Assembly (NCBI GenBank): GCA_949317995.1
Contig: OX439038.1
Coordinates: 68,334,659 to 68,398,658, forward strand
From: Acholoe squamosa
Lineage: Eukaryota; Annelida; Polychaeta; Phyllodocida; Polynoidae
Length of the DNA: 64,000 nucleotides
Direction of reading: 5' to 3'
The notes under the pieces were generated by a model. It was not told where the DNA came from. It made no database searches and saw only the letters and a list, made by a program, of their open reading frames with translations. Position numbers and translations under genes: made by a program. This document shows positions 9,360-17,754 of the stretch, piece after piece (positions within the stretch are counted from its first letter, which is position 1; every line of letters starts with the position of its first letter).

Positions 9360-9983
9360 ATGTCGCGTTACTCCCTGCAGCGTGTATTAGAACAACGTCA
9401 CCCCGACGACACTCAAGTTCTGACATATGTGAGGGAAAGAAATGAAATTATATGTTGCTCTTCTATTTGTTTCAGGTACGTGTGCAAATACTTGAAAGAA
9501 TGTGTTCTTCACCGGAAAAAATTATACTTAGTTTTTTCTTCAGTGCAATCAAGTTTTACATCCAAAGACAGAAAAACCTTGAGGAAAATGGTTTTGAGTC
9601 ATAACTTGTCGAAATTTTCAGCGGTGGAAACCTTGGGTTATGCCCTGAAGCATGGAAGAAAGGGAAAAGGCCCACTGAAAAACCCCTTCCATGTGGAAGC
9701 ATTGAAAGCGGCAGAAGAGCATCACGCCAAAGAAAATCCCCGCCTACTTAACCAGCGTCTTCATTTCTTCATGTCTATTTTGGAACTTCTAGCTGAGTGC
9801 TTAGAAACCAAAACTTTGTTTTCCTCCTGCCCCATATTTCACATCCCATCATCGTCCCTGGATCGTTTCAGTGTAGAGGAGAAAGAAAAAGTTTGGTTTT
9901 ATCTGGCTATGTGGTGCACCCAGCTTATCTCCCTTACTCACTGTTTTCACCACAATCAGCTCGCTTTACACTCAACGTCATAA
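9360..9983 (+). CDS. Polinton accessory protein, function unknown (207 aa)
   Basis: ATG-initiated open frame with its own upstream TATA. I recognise no family. It appears mostly helical, with basic middle segments (SSFTSKDRKTLRKM, KHGRKGKGPLKN), a leucine-rich helix (FFMSILELLAECLE) and a hydrophobic C-terminal helix (KVWFYLAMWCTQLISL). It stands in the accessory zone between the divergent promoter and the virion gene block, next to the death-domain gene. A host-interaction role is possible but not shown. Confidence 0.6.
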   Translation: MSRYSLQRVLEQRHPDDTQVLTYVRERNEIICCSSICFRYVCKYLKECVLHRKKLYLVFSSVQSSFTSKDRKTLRKMVLSHNLSKFSAVETLGYALKHGRKGKGPLKNPFHVEALKAAEEHHAKENPRLLNQRLHFFMSILELLAECLETKTLFSSCPIFHIPSSSLDRFSVEEKEKVWFYLAMWCTQLISLTHCFHHNQLALHSTS

Positions 9984-10059
9984 CAAATTTAAACGAACGA
10001 AGAACGATGTAACATGCTTACCTAAACAGGGGGAAGGGAACGGGAGAGATATATAGAAT

Positions 10060-10345
10060 AGGATAGAATAGGGTAGGATAAAATAGGGTAGGGTAGGGTA
10101 GGGTAGGGTAGGGTAGGGTAGGGTAGGAAAGGGTGGGGTTGGGTTTAAAAAACTATGGGGTGGGGGGGTGGGGGCACCCCTCAAGTATGGGGGGTTTGGG
10201 GCTTGTTGGCCCGGGCTGGCCGCCCAAAATAACCCACCTAACCCACCAACCCACCTACCCACCCACCTAAACCACCTACCCACCTACCCTACCCTACCCT
10301 ACCCTACCCTACCCTACCCTACCCTACCCTACCCTACCCTATATA
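10060..10345. repeat. Inverted (GGGTA)n / (TACCC)n arms, possible long hairpin
   Basis: A run of GGGTA units (about 10085-10126, with degenerate GGATA/GAATA units before it) is mirrored by a run of TACCC units (about 10273-10340). About 145 bases of G-rich then C-rich sequence lie between, including a GGCCCGGGCTGGCC core. The arms could pair into a long hairpin, and the G-rich strand could form G-quadruplexes. It fills the 450-base gap before the death-domain gene and ends directly at a TATA box. Confidence 0.8.
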
Positions 10346-10347
10346 AG
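10340..10347 (+). promoter_or_regulatory. TATA box for the death-domain gene and virion block
   Basis: TATATAAG immediately follows the TACCC array and lies about 87 bases before the ATG at 10434. It is the last obvious TATA before a tightly packed block of ORFs reaching 18065. Confidence 0.45.
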
Positions 10348-10433
10348 TCAACTGTATGCTTTCTAGCCTGTCATAACCTGCCTGCCTTCCTACCTGCCTG
10401 CCTTACTTGCTCAACACTTTTTATTTGGACGCT

Positions 10434-11063
10434 ATGGAGTTTCACCTTTCGGACGAGTTGTTATTCAAGGTCAGTGAAAAAATATCTGAAAAAGACTACC
10501 CTCGATTAGGAGTTTACTTAGGACTTAGACTAAGTTTAATGGATTACATGGAAAAAATACCGTCTCTTCGTTCTATGGGGAGAGAAATGCTTATTTCATG
10601 GAGTAGAAAGAACGTGCGTTGCAAGTGGATGGTATTGAGACATGCATTAAGTGACATAGGTCGTTACGATCTAACTGATTATTGTAGATGGTACATGGGA
10701 TATTACAACGTAGTGGACCATTGTGAAATTCCTCCAGAACAGTGGAAAGTTGATACTTTGTTCGTCAACCTGGCAGACAAGTTCGAAAAGCTTGACTGGA
10801 GGAAACTGGGAACTCAACTTGGAATGAGCGACCACGAGCTTAACCTGATATCCACCCCTGTTCCAGGGAAAAAAGGAGTCACAAATCCTGTGTTCGAAGT
10901 TCTGATGGTTTGGAAATATAGAGAAATATCTCATCCAAGCTGCCTAATAGCCAGTCTATACAACATGGGACTTTCTAATGTAGCTCTTTACGTGGAAGGT
11001 TTGAACAAGGGTTCTACTGGTTTAAAAGAGGACGAGGTTGCTCCTTTGGTCACTTTGGTCTAA
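10434..11063 (+). CDS. Polinton tandem death-domain protein (209 aa)
   Basis: The start is the ATG at 10434; upstream in-frame codons offer only a TTG. Two death-fold repeats fill the protein. Repeat 1 is about residues 5-85: SEKDYPRLGVYLGL, then REMLISW, then LRHALSDIGRYDL. Repeat 2 is about 107-187: LADKFEKLDWRKLGTQLGM, then FEVLMVWK, then CLIASLYNMGLSNVA. The DW-x-x-LG-x-x-LG block, the (M)L-x-x-W helix and the final L-x-x-AL-x-x-(I/M)G helix are the standard death-domain landmarks, in order and with normal spacing. Death domains are adaptor modules of animal apoptotic and innate immune complexes. There is no enzymatic part, so a decoy or adaptor acting on host signalling is the natural inference. 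Confidence 0.75.
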   Translation: MEFHLSDELLFKVSEKISEKDYPRLGVYLGLRLSLMDYMEKIPSLRSMGREMLISWSRKNVRCKWMVLRHALSDIGRYDLTDYCRWYMGYYNVVDHCEIPPEQWKVDTLFVNLADKFEKLDWRKLGTQLGMSDHELNLISTPVPGKKGVTNPVFEVLMVWKYREISHPSCLIASLYNMGLSNVALYVEGLNKGSTGLKEDEVAPLVTLV

Positions 11064-11076
11064 GATATCGTCCAAC

Positions 11077-11766
11077 ATGGATCACAAGGAAAAGGAGATC
11101 ATTTTTGACCCACGTCTACAAAGCCCCTTCACAATGATCATAGCTGGACCTACTTCTTGTGGGAAAAGTCAACTTGTTTTCAAGTTGATTAAAGGTGTAG
11201 ACGAGCTTGTTACTCCAAAAATACACGACATATACTACTGCTACAGTCAATGGCAAGATGGATTCGACGAAATGGTGAAGTTGGGGGTTAAGTTTAACAA
11301 AGGTCTTCTTTCAGAAGACTTTTTGTTCGAGAATGAAAGAGACGTGACTAAACATGGACTGGTCGTAATAGACGATCTCATGGATCCCGAGTACGTTCCC
11401 ACCATAATGAAACTTTTCACTGTGGGCTCTCACCATCGCAGTTTAAGTGTAATTTTTGTTACTCAAAACTTGTTTTTCAACAATCCTGCCTTCAGAACCT
11501 TGAGCTTAAATGCACACTACCTAGTTGTTTTTAAAAACCCTAGAGACATGAGTCAGATAGGGCACATCAGCAAACAGGCCTTTCCAGGACAGAAATCCTT
11601 TTTGACGGAGGTATATAACTCAGAAACCAAAGAGAAGCATTCATACATCCTATTGGACTTTAAGCAGAGCACACCTAACGAGCTTAGGGTAAGAAACAGC
11701 ATAACAACTCCTTGGAACACCTTGGTTTTCATTCCTCGAGCTTCAGCTTCGAAAAGAAAAAGATAG
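11077..11766 (+). CDS. ATP: Polinton genome-packaging ATPase (FtsK/HerA, A32-like)
   Basis: The ATG at 11077 is preferred over an upstream TTG. It is 229 residues long, normal for this family. Walker A GPTSCGKS lies at about residues 24-31 and Walker B GLVVIDDLM at about 92-100. A sensor-like region HHRSLSVIFVTQN follows about 35 residues later, as in A32/FtsK packaging ATPases. It pumps DNA into the procapsid. It lies 13 bases after the death-domain stop and one base before the next ATG. Confidence 0.92.
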   Translation: MDHKEKEIIFDPRLQSPFTMIIAGPTSCGKSQLVFKLIKGVDELVTPKIHDIYYCYSQWQDGFDEMVKLGVKFNKGLLSEDFLFENERDVTKHGLVVIDDLMDPEYVPTIMKLFTVGSHHRSLSVIFVTQNLFFNNPAFRTLSLNAHYLVVFKNPRDMSQIGHISKQAFPGQKSFLTEVYNSETKEKHSYILLDFKQSTPNELRVRNSITTPWNTLVFIPRASASKRKR

Positions 11767-11767
11767 A

Positions 11768-12133
11768 ATGGTGACCAAAAGATCTCCTTCTGGAGGAAAA
11801 TTTAAAACAATTAGGAAACATTACCACTTGTTGAAACACATATCCAAGTGTTCCTCGGCAGAGTGTTCCCACATTATCAAAGGTCTCAGCGATGAGGTCA
11901 TTAGGTTGATGAGTCAAATTTGCGTCAACGTAATGAACAAAAACCTGTTGCGTAACGAGTCCGACGCAGTCAAACGTTTATCACCCTACAAGAAAGAACT
12001 CAAGTCAGTCACAAGGCACAAGGCTACCGTTAAGCAGAAGAGGAAAACCTTTGAGCAAAAGGGAGGATTTTTGGGAACCATTTTGGGCCTCGCCTTACCC
12101 CTGATAACAGGTCTCATAGGAGCACGTCGATAA
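11768..12133 (+). CDS. Small basic Polinton protein with hydrophobic C-terminus (121 aa)
   Basis: Belongs by style to a common Polinton/adintovirus family: a helical N-terminal part (KGLSDEVIRLMSQICVNVMN), a lysine-rich middle (RHKATVKQKRKTFEQK), and a C-terminal glycine-hydrophobic segment GGFLGTILGLALPLITGLIG. The tail looks membrane-active or amphipathic, reminiscent of entry-related minor virion proteins. The function is inferred. It sits between ATPase and an acidic virion-type protein. Confidence 0.65.
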   Translation: MVTKRSPSGGKFKTIRKHYHLLKHISKCSSAECSHIIKGLSDEVIRLMSQICVNVMNKNLLRNESDAVKRLSPYKKELKSVTRHKATVKQKRKTFEQKGGFLGTILGLALPLITGLIGARR

Positions 12134-12140
12134 AAAAATC

Positions 12141-13097
12141 ATGTCTTATTCAAGGATGGCCCTCGTAAGGGCGGATCTTGTTCCCCGAGAAAAAAAATCT
12201 TCTTTTGTTAGTACTTCCTCTCCTCCCCAGCCTGGACCTAGTGTTCAAGACCAGTACTACAGCACTCAACTTTTAAGAGAAGGTTTAACTCCTGATTCCA
12301 GCCTGGTTCAAGTCCTGAACCACCTTCAGAGTAAAGCACATGAGGTGCTTAACTCTCCTAACCTCAAACTGAAGGAAAAGTTAAGGCAGTACAATCAACT
12401 TATGATAAAGTCGGGAATTTTAACTAAAAAAGCCAAGGCCTTAGGACAACGTAGGGAAGGTCCCTATTTTGGTCGAGCAGTAGGACAAGGTCCTGCAGGA
12501 GCAGCAGCAGCAGCAGCTGGGGGTGAAAACAATTCTTTAGAAGACACCGACGACGGCGACGATGATGCTGACCACACTTTCACAGAGACTAGAGACGATC
12601 CACCACTTCCTGACGATTCAGACGGAGACAGTGTAGACGAGTTCAAAGGGGAGGAAGGTTTTAAACCTCGTGCAAGAGACAACACAGAGGGTATGGACGC
12701 CGACATAAAAGAAAGAATACCTGCAAGTTACAGAACGACTGCAAAAAATCTATACAGAGAATTATCTCGTCACGGAAGTCAAATTTTGAATTGGAACAGA
12801 GACGGAGAAATATATGTTAACGGGGAACGTGTGCCTGGAACTGACATAACAGATTTGTTAGCTTTTGCTGCCCGACCAAAGTCTTTGAAAAAGGACCAAC
12901 CTAAAGGAAGCCAGGTTTTCATGAGAGCAGTTAAAAGGCTGAACCCCACCTTAAAATTTGTCAAAAACAAGTCGGCTTTTGCAGGGCACAGTCCTTCCTT
13001 TGCTGCCAGTCCCTTGAAAAGAGCTTCCCCTATAAAGAAGAGGAAAGTAAGTCAAAAAGGAACTGGACGTAAGTTTATATGGCGCACAAGGCTTTGA
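12141..13097 (+). CDS. Polinton acidic protein with conserved C-terminal domain (318 aa)
   Basis: The N-terminal half is low-complexity: an alanine run near residue 120, then a strongly acidic stretch (LEDTDDGDDDADH). The C-terminal part (YRELSRHGSQILNWNRDGEI, then NGERVPGTDITDLL and the basic KRKVSQKGTGRK tail) matches a domain that recurs in animal Polintons at this place before the integrase. I cannot name its biochemical role. The last 19 bases overlap the integrase start in another frame. Confidence 0.65.
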   Translation: MSYSRMALVRADLVPREKKSSFVSTSSPPQPGPSVQDQYYSTQLLREGLTPDSSLVQVLNHLQSKAHEVLNSPNLKLKEKLRQYNQLMIKSGILTKKAKALGQRREGPYFGRAVGQGPAGAAAAAAGGENNSLEDTDDGDDDADHTFTETRDDPPLPDDSDGDSVDEFKGEEGFKPRARDNTEGMDADIKERIPASYRTTAKNLYRELSRHGSQILNWNRDGEIYVNGERVPGTDITDLLAFAARPKSLKKDQPKGSQVFMRAVKRLNPTLKFVKNKSAFAGHSPSFAASPLKRASPIKKRKVSQKGTGRKFIWRTRL

Positions 13098-14158
13098 AAA
13101 AAGATGTGCTCAGGTTTTACACAGATCCTAAACAACCTGGAAGTTTCACCAGCGTTTCTAAACTTCAACGTCATCACTTCAAGAAAACAAAGAAAAAAAA
13201 CATAGAACAAGCTTTGGAAGATGTAGACGCTTACACCAGACACAAACCTTACAAGAGAAGATTTCCAAGAAGAAAAACACAAACATGGGGCATAGACAAA
13301 CAGTGGCAACTTGACCTCATAGACATGCGAGAATTTTCAAAGGAAAACAAAGGATACCAGTACATTCTAGCGGGAATAGATGTTTTTTCAAGGTATGGTT
13401 TTGGACAACCTGTGAAAAGTAAGAGAGCTGATGACGTGACAGAGGCTTTCAAAAAAATGAGCAAAGAAAGAAAACCTCAACAAATTCAAACTGACAAGGG
13501 CAAAGAGTTTGTCAACAAAATTTTCAAAAAACACTGTGAAGATCAAAAAATCAATTTTTTCACAGGAGAGAACGACGACGTGAAGTGTGCCTTAGCCGAA
13601 AGATTCAACTCTACCTTACAAGGAAAAATGTGGAGATGTTTTTCTCATTTCAATAACTACAAATGGGTTGACTTGCTGCCCGACTTGGTTAAGTCGTACA
13701 ATTTGACTTACCACAAAGCCTTAGGAGCTGCCCCTTCAGACATAAATAAAGACAACTGTGAAGTCTTGTTCTACAGGTTGTACGATCAACCTCAAAAGAA
13801 AAAAGTTCCTGTTCTTCAGTTGAAGAGAAAAAATCAAGTGCGAATGTTGAAAACAAAGAAAACATTTAACAGAGGGTACGAACCTAACTGGACTGAGGAA
13901 ATATACACAGTCGACAACATTTCTCCCAAAGGGTACCACCTGAAAGATCTCCTTGGAGAAGAGATAAAAGGAAGCTTCTACGAACCTGAGGTCCAGGAGG
14001 TGCAAGTCCGTCACGGAAGACGCTACAACATAGAAAAAATAGTAAAATACAGAGGAAAAGGCAAGAAAAGAGAAGCCTTGATCAAGTGGAAGGGTTATGG
14101 AGACAAGTTTAACTCTTGGGAACCTGTCAAAAACATAAACAAATGGCGTTTACCTTAA
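13079..14158 (+). CDS. INT: Polinton retrovirus-like integrase with C-terminal chromodomain
   Basis: 359 aa. The catalytic DDE core reads D79 (KQWQLDL), D139 (IQTDKGKEF) and E174 (ALAERFN), with the usual D-x(34-35)-E spacing. An SH3-like region follows (MLKTKKTFNRGYEPNWTEE). It ends in a chromodomain at about residues 314-357 (YNIEKIVKY, then ALIKWKGYG, then SWEP). The enzyme inserts the element and makes the 6-bp duplication. The chromodomain probably steers it to modified histones, as in other chromointegrases. Start and end both overlap neighbouring genes (19 and 16 bases). Confidence 0.95.
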   Translation: MAHKALKKDVLRFYTDPKQPGSFTSVSKLQRHHFKKTKKKNIEQALEDVDAYTRHKPYKRRFPRRKTQTWGIDKQWQLDLIDMREFSKENKGYQYILAGIDVFSRYGFGQPVKSKRADDVTEAFKKMSKERKPQQIQTDKGKEFVNKIFKKHCEDQKINFFTGENDDVKCALAERFNSTLQGKMWRCFSHFNNYKWVDLLPDLVKSYNLTYHKALGAAPSDINKDNCEVLFYRLYDQPQKKKVPVLQLKRKNQVRMLKTKKTFNRGYEPNWTEEIYTVDNISPKGYHLKDLLGEEIKGSFYEPEVQEVQVRHGRRYNIEKIVKYRGKGKKREALIKWKGYGDKFNSWEPVKNINKWRLP

Positions 14159-15480
14159 CTTTACCTAGTAACTCATCTATGAACGTTTTTCCTGACAACA
14201 CTTTAACTAGTTACAATACAATTTTGGCAGAATACATTAACTCTCCTACTCAGTTAGAGTGTGCTCTTCAAGAAATAACCTGTCCTACCACGTGGTACAA
14301 CGTCAAAGAAGAACCCATCCTCTTGGTACAGGGAGAAAACGACCTGACAAACAACCTCCGCTCTGTAGTAGCTTTATTGAACAAACGCAGAAGAGAATTT
14401 TTTCCTCTGGAAAAACCAGGAGCCCATAGTGTCTTCAGTAGAGCTTCAAGCTCTACATCAAATTTATCAGCCCAATCTGCTTTGAAGAGAGGAGTAAAAA
14501 TAACAAAAAACCTACGTCATGTCAACCCTGTGGGATCGACTGAAATCATTCCTCCTGCTGGTCCTGCAAGTGAAAGTCCACCAACTCCTGCTGCTGCGAC
14601 TGAGACGCCATCTGGAGGATTCACTTCTAACCAACCCACGCCAGAGAAGGAGGAAAAGGAAGAGGAGGAGGCTGAGGGGGAGCGTGACACGGCAGGCAGA
14701 GAGAAAAGGGAAATATCGTCGGCTGTGGCTGAAGTGATGTCTATGGATGACAGGGAAAAAAGGTCTCTTTCTTTTTTTGAAGAAAAGGCCGTCTTCACAG
14801 ACTCTGCTAATGTTTCTCCGCTCTCTCCCAGTCAGTTACAGGCTGTGAAAATATGTACACGCTTCAAGGAAATTAGCAGATACCTGTCTAAGTATTACTT
14901 CAAGGAAGGTAGTATCTACAATATGTTTGCCTTAGAAGGTGTGAACCTGGAAAGCAACTCAGAGTTGATAGGATACTTGAACAGGACCATAAATAAACTA
15001 CAGAGCATGTTGGTGAGAAAACTAAGAAACTACAGGAAAAACAACAAAGCCACCGTGTTTCACTACAACAAATACACAATGAAAAGTGTAGTTTCCTTGC
15101 CTCCTGGTGTGGTCATGCAACTCCCAGAAAACTTAGGGAAACAATTAGGTTTTGACGGAAGTGTTTTCCTAAGTGGAAAGACACAAAGCCCCTACGTGGT
15201 AGACCTTCAGTTCAAAAGTCGATGTGCTTTCGTGTACTCTGACATAGTCAAGCACAGTCTTGTGGGTGATTCTAAAGCACCCCTTCTCAGGCAAATCAAC
15301 ATAAATCGCTACAACGGTGACATGCAGACCATAAGTTTCCAGAACTTGATATATCTGCCAGTCACTAAAACCACCTTCAGACAGATAGGGATATACTTAA
15401 GAGACAAGACTGGGGAACCTATACCATTTGAAAGCGGATCAGTGTCGGTGGTACTTGCCTTCAGACCTCTTCAAGGATAG
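14143..15480 (+). CDS. Polinton minor capsid / penton-like protein (445 aa)
   Basis: The ATG at 14143 (MAFTLTLPSNSSMNVF) is preferred over an upstream TTG because LPSNSS...FPDNTLTSY is the conserved start of this Polinton family. The middle is a disordered linker (about residues 120-215), rich in Pro, Glu and Arg. The C-terminal region (YVVDLQFKSRCAFVYSDI, then VGDSKAPLLRQI, then FRQIGIYLRDKTGEPIPF) is beta-rich with the spacing of a jelly roll. I assign it as the single-jelly-roll minor capsid (penton) from family resemblance and position before the core and hexon genes. Confidence 0.75.
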   Translation: MAFTLTLPSNSSMNVFPDNTLTSYNTILAEYINSPTQLECALQEITCPTTWYNVKEEPILLVQGENDLTNNLRSVVALLNKRRREFFPLEKPGAHSVFSRASSSTSNLSAQSALKRGVKITKNLRHVNPVGSTEIIPPAGPASESPPTPAAATETPSGGFTSNQPTPEKEEKEEEEAEGERDTAGREKREISSAVAEVMSMDDREKRSLSFFEEKAVFTDSANVSPLSPSQLQAVKICTRFKEISRYLSKYYFKEGSIYNMFALEGVNLESNSELIGYLNRTINKLQSMLVRKLRNYRKNNKATVFHYNKYTMKSVVSLPPGVVMQLPENLGKQLGFDGSVFLSGKTQSPYVVDLQFKSRCAFVYSDIVKHSLVGDSKAPLLRQININRYNGDMQTISFQNLIYLPVTKTTFRQIGIYLRDKTGEPIPFESGSVSVVLAFRPLQG

Positions 15481-15492
15481 GAGTATATTACC

Positions 15493-15963
15493 ATGCTTCA
15501 CTACTATGGAACACCTCCATACCTGGCCCCTAGGGGTCAGTACGCTGAATACTACAGAAAATCACAGTTTGGGAACGGTGCTTTACCAGCGTACGGTGGC
15601 AGGGGCAGACAAAGAGGGCACGGACTTGGTTCGTTAATAGGTGGTTTACTGAGAGGAGCTGTTCCCCTCTTAAGTAAAATAGGACGCTCGGCTGCCAAAT
15701 CTGCAGGCAAAGCCTTGCTTACTACAGGAGCTGGAGTCTTGTCCGACGTGGTAACAGGAAAAGGCTTCAAGAAAAGTGTAGTTAGGAGAAGTAAAGCTAC
15801 AGGGAAGAACTTACTCAAAAGGGCTGCTTCTTCTGCTCAAGGATACATAAAAGGTACATCTGAACCTCCTCCAGTCAAACGACGAGCAACCGGCAAGCGC
15901 GGAGGACGTAAGGGGCAACGCGGGAGAGGCAGAGGACAAGCTAGAGGAAGGACCTTGTTCTAG
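15493..15963 (+). CDS. Polinton core-X-like virion protein (156 aa)
   Basis: A small, very basic protein. The N-terminus is Tyr/Gly/Pro-rich. A glycine-hydrophobic amphipathic segment follows (GLGSLIGGLLRGAVPLLSKI), then Ala/Lys helices, and an Arg/Gly-rich tail (KRGGRKGQRGRGRGQARG). It fits the virion core X/pX-type proteins between penton and hexon in adintoviruses. The basic tail suits DNA condensation, and the hydrophobic part suits membrane action, as in adenoviral pVI (inference). Confidence 0.75.
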   Translation: MLHYYGTPPYLAPRGQYAEYYRKSQFGNGALPAYGGRGRQRGHGLGSLIGGLLRGAVPLLSKIGRSAAKSAGKALLTTGAGVLSDVVTGKGFKKSVVRRSKATGKNLLKRAASSAQGYIKGTSEPPPVKRRATGKRGGRKGQRGRGRGQARGRTLF

Positions 15964-15965
15964 TC

Positions 15966-17282
15966 ATGAGTCTCCTTCATCCCAAGGGTCAGGTATGTGC
16001 AGTAGGTGAACTAGACCTACACGCCTTGCCTGTCACTCAAAAGGACATATTAAAATGTCAAAAAATAACCAAAACTACCAACAATGCCCTGACTCCACAC
16101 ACTGAATCATTTGACTTCACCTTCGAACCAAGCAACCTGTACACAGACCTCTCAGAAACTGAGCTGTACATGGAACTGGAAGCCGTGGCGGCAGACGGAA
16201 CAACTCACCTTGCCGTAGGCATAGAAGCTGCTCCAGTCAACAACTTGGCACACGCTCTCTTTGCTTCCTGCCAGTTGCTGATAAATGGGGAGAAAGTCAC
16301 CGGCAACAATGAAGACTATGGTCTCAAGGCCTACATTTTGGACACAATTTGTTGCAACAAAGAAGACAAAGAGACTCGGTTGAAAGGGTGTCAAAAGTAC
16401 ATGAAAGACACCTGTGGTCACATGGAAGCCAGAGCGGGCGAAAATGCTGGATGGACGGCACGGAGAGCAGAGTTCAGTGCCCGCAACAAGCATGCCTTAG
16501 TAATGAAGCCGCACCTGGATTTAATTAAACAGTGCAAGGTGCTGCCTCCGAACTGTGAAATCAAGTTCATATTCGAAAAAAATCAGCCCAATTACTACAT
16601 GATGCAAGCAGCCGATCAAAACTACTGGGTCAAAATCACCAAAGCTGAAATGACACTTCTCCAAAAATGTGTCGACGACGAGGTGGTGAAAACTCACGTC
16701 AGCAGTGTCAGGAATCCACATTGGGGCCCTTTCAACTATCACATAGCCAGGTGTAAAGTAACTAAACACACTTTGGACGGCGGCTCACAAGACTACAGTT
16801 GGACTCAACCTGACACTACTCAGATCCCCACCAGGATAGTCTTGTGTATGATAAAGGAAACAGCAGCTGCTGGGACTAAGACAGAAAATCCTTTCAACTG
16901 CAGGCATTTCAACGTGAAGGAAATATGTGTGAGATATGACGATCAAAAGTTTGAGTTGAAGACCGACTTCGAAACAGGCAACTGCATCAGAGCCTACAGT
17001 CAAATGTTCATAGACAGTGGGCTGTCGGCTTTGGGGCAAGACTGTGGCATAACTTTGGAAGATTTCAAAGATGGATATTCCTTCTTTGTTTTCGACCTGA
17101 CCCCAGACAGAGCACCTGAAGACAGTCGTATAAATCTCATCAAGCAAGGAAAGCTGGGCATTTCCCTTAGGTTTGCCGCCCCGACTACTCACGCCATATC
17201 TGCCGTCTTGTGTTCCTTCTACGACAACAACATCCAACTAACGGCTGACTGTCTTCCTGTCACAGACTACCACATGAACTGA
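15966..17282 (+). CDS. Polinton major capsid protein (double jelly-roll hexon)
   Basis: 438 aa, usual for the family. Recognisable family blocks in order: an N-terminal arm with PHTESFDFTFEPS; LSETELYMELE; the conserved PVNNLAHALFASCQLLINGE; a KDTCGHME-type loop; KNQPNYYMM; a second-roll entry IARCKVTKHTL; NPFNCRHFNVKEICV; then SFFVFDLTPD and LGISLRFA near the end. These match the Polinton capsid homologous to the double jelly-roll capsids of virophages and adenovirus-like viruses. It starts two bases after the core-X stop. Confidence 0.92.
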   Translation: MSLLHPKGQVCAVGELDLHALPVTQKDILKCQKITKTTNNALTPHTESFDFTFEPSNLYTDLSETELYMELEAVAADGTTHLAVGIEAAPVNNLAHALFASCQLLINGEKVTGNNEDYGLKAYILDTICCNKEDKETRLKGCQKYMKDTCGHMEARAGENAGWTARRAEFSARNKHALVMKPHLDLIKQCKVLPPNCEIKFIFEKNQPNYYMMQAADQNYWVKITKAEMTLLQKCVDDEVVKTHVSSVRNPHWGPFNYHIARCKVTKHTLDGGSQDYSWTQPDTTQIPTRIVLCMIKETAAAGTKTENPFNCRHFNVKEICVRYDDQKFELKTDFETGNCIRAYSQMFIDSGLSALGQDCGITLEDFKDGYSFFVFDLTPDRAPEDSRINLIKQGKLGISLRFAAPTTHAISAVLCSFYDNNIQLTADCLPVTDYHMN

Positions 17283-17289
17283 GAAAAAA

Positions 17290-17754
17290 ATGAGAACTTC
17301 AGACATAACAGGTGCACTGGGAAACCATCCACACACAAGGCGGTTCTACCTGGGAACTTTTGCCAGTAATCAATGTCCTAAAAAACCAATTCCCTCTACA
17401 TGTTTCGTCAGTAACACAGATCCAAGCTCTAAACCTGGTCAGCACTGGGTGGCATTTTACGTTTCTCATAACGGGAATGTATTCTACTTTGATCCCTATG
17501 GCCTACCTCCGTTTACTATATATCACCAGAGGTTCATGCAAAAGTCGTCAGATGGTCACGGGTCGTTCAGCAGAAAACAAGTGCAAAACTTTTACGCTAA
17601 AACGTGTGGAGCCCACTGCATTAACTTCCTCATAGAAACATGTCGGACCAAGGATCCACACCACACTGTGAAAAGGTTTTCTCAGGTCCCCTTCAACTTA
17701 ATGGACAAAATAGTCAGGCCCTTCCTGAGAAAGAGAGAGAAGAAGAGGCAATGA
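17290..17754 (+). CDS. PRO: Polinton adenain-like cysteine protease
   Basis: 154 aa. The catalytic set is visible: H52 (GQHWVAFYV), D68 (FYFDPYG), Q99 and C106 (KTCGAHC). The seven-residue Gln-to-Cys step equals that of adenovirus protease (Q115/C122). It belongs to the C5/ULP-like fold and matures virion proteins. It is shorter than adenain, as is normal in Polintons. It lies eight bases after the capsid stop and shares ATGA with the next gene. Confidence 0.93.
   Translation: MRTSDITGALGNHPHTRRFYLGTFASNQCPKKPIPSTCFVSNTDPSSKPGQHWVAFYVSHNGNVFYFDPYGLPPFTIYHQRFMQKSSDGHGSFSRKQVQNFYAKTCGAHCINFLIETCRTKDPHHTVKRFSQVPFNLMDKIVRPFLRKREKKRQ

Noticed and set aside
10060-10345. GGGTA arrays as an internal telomere relic
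   Set aside because: The unit is a pentamer, not the animal TTAGGG hexamer, and the two arms face each other inside the Polinton.
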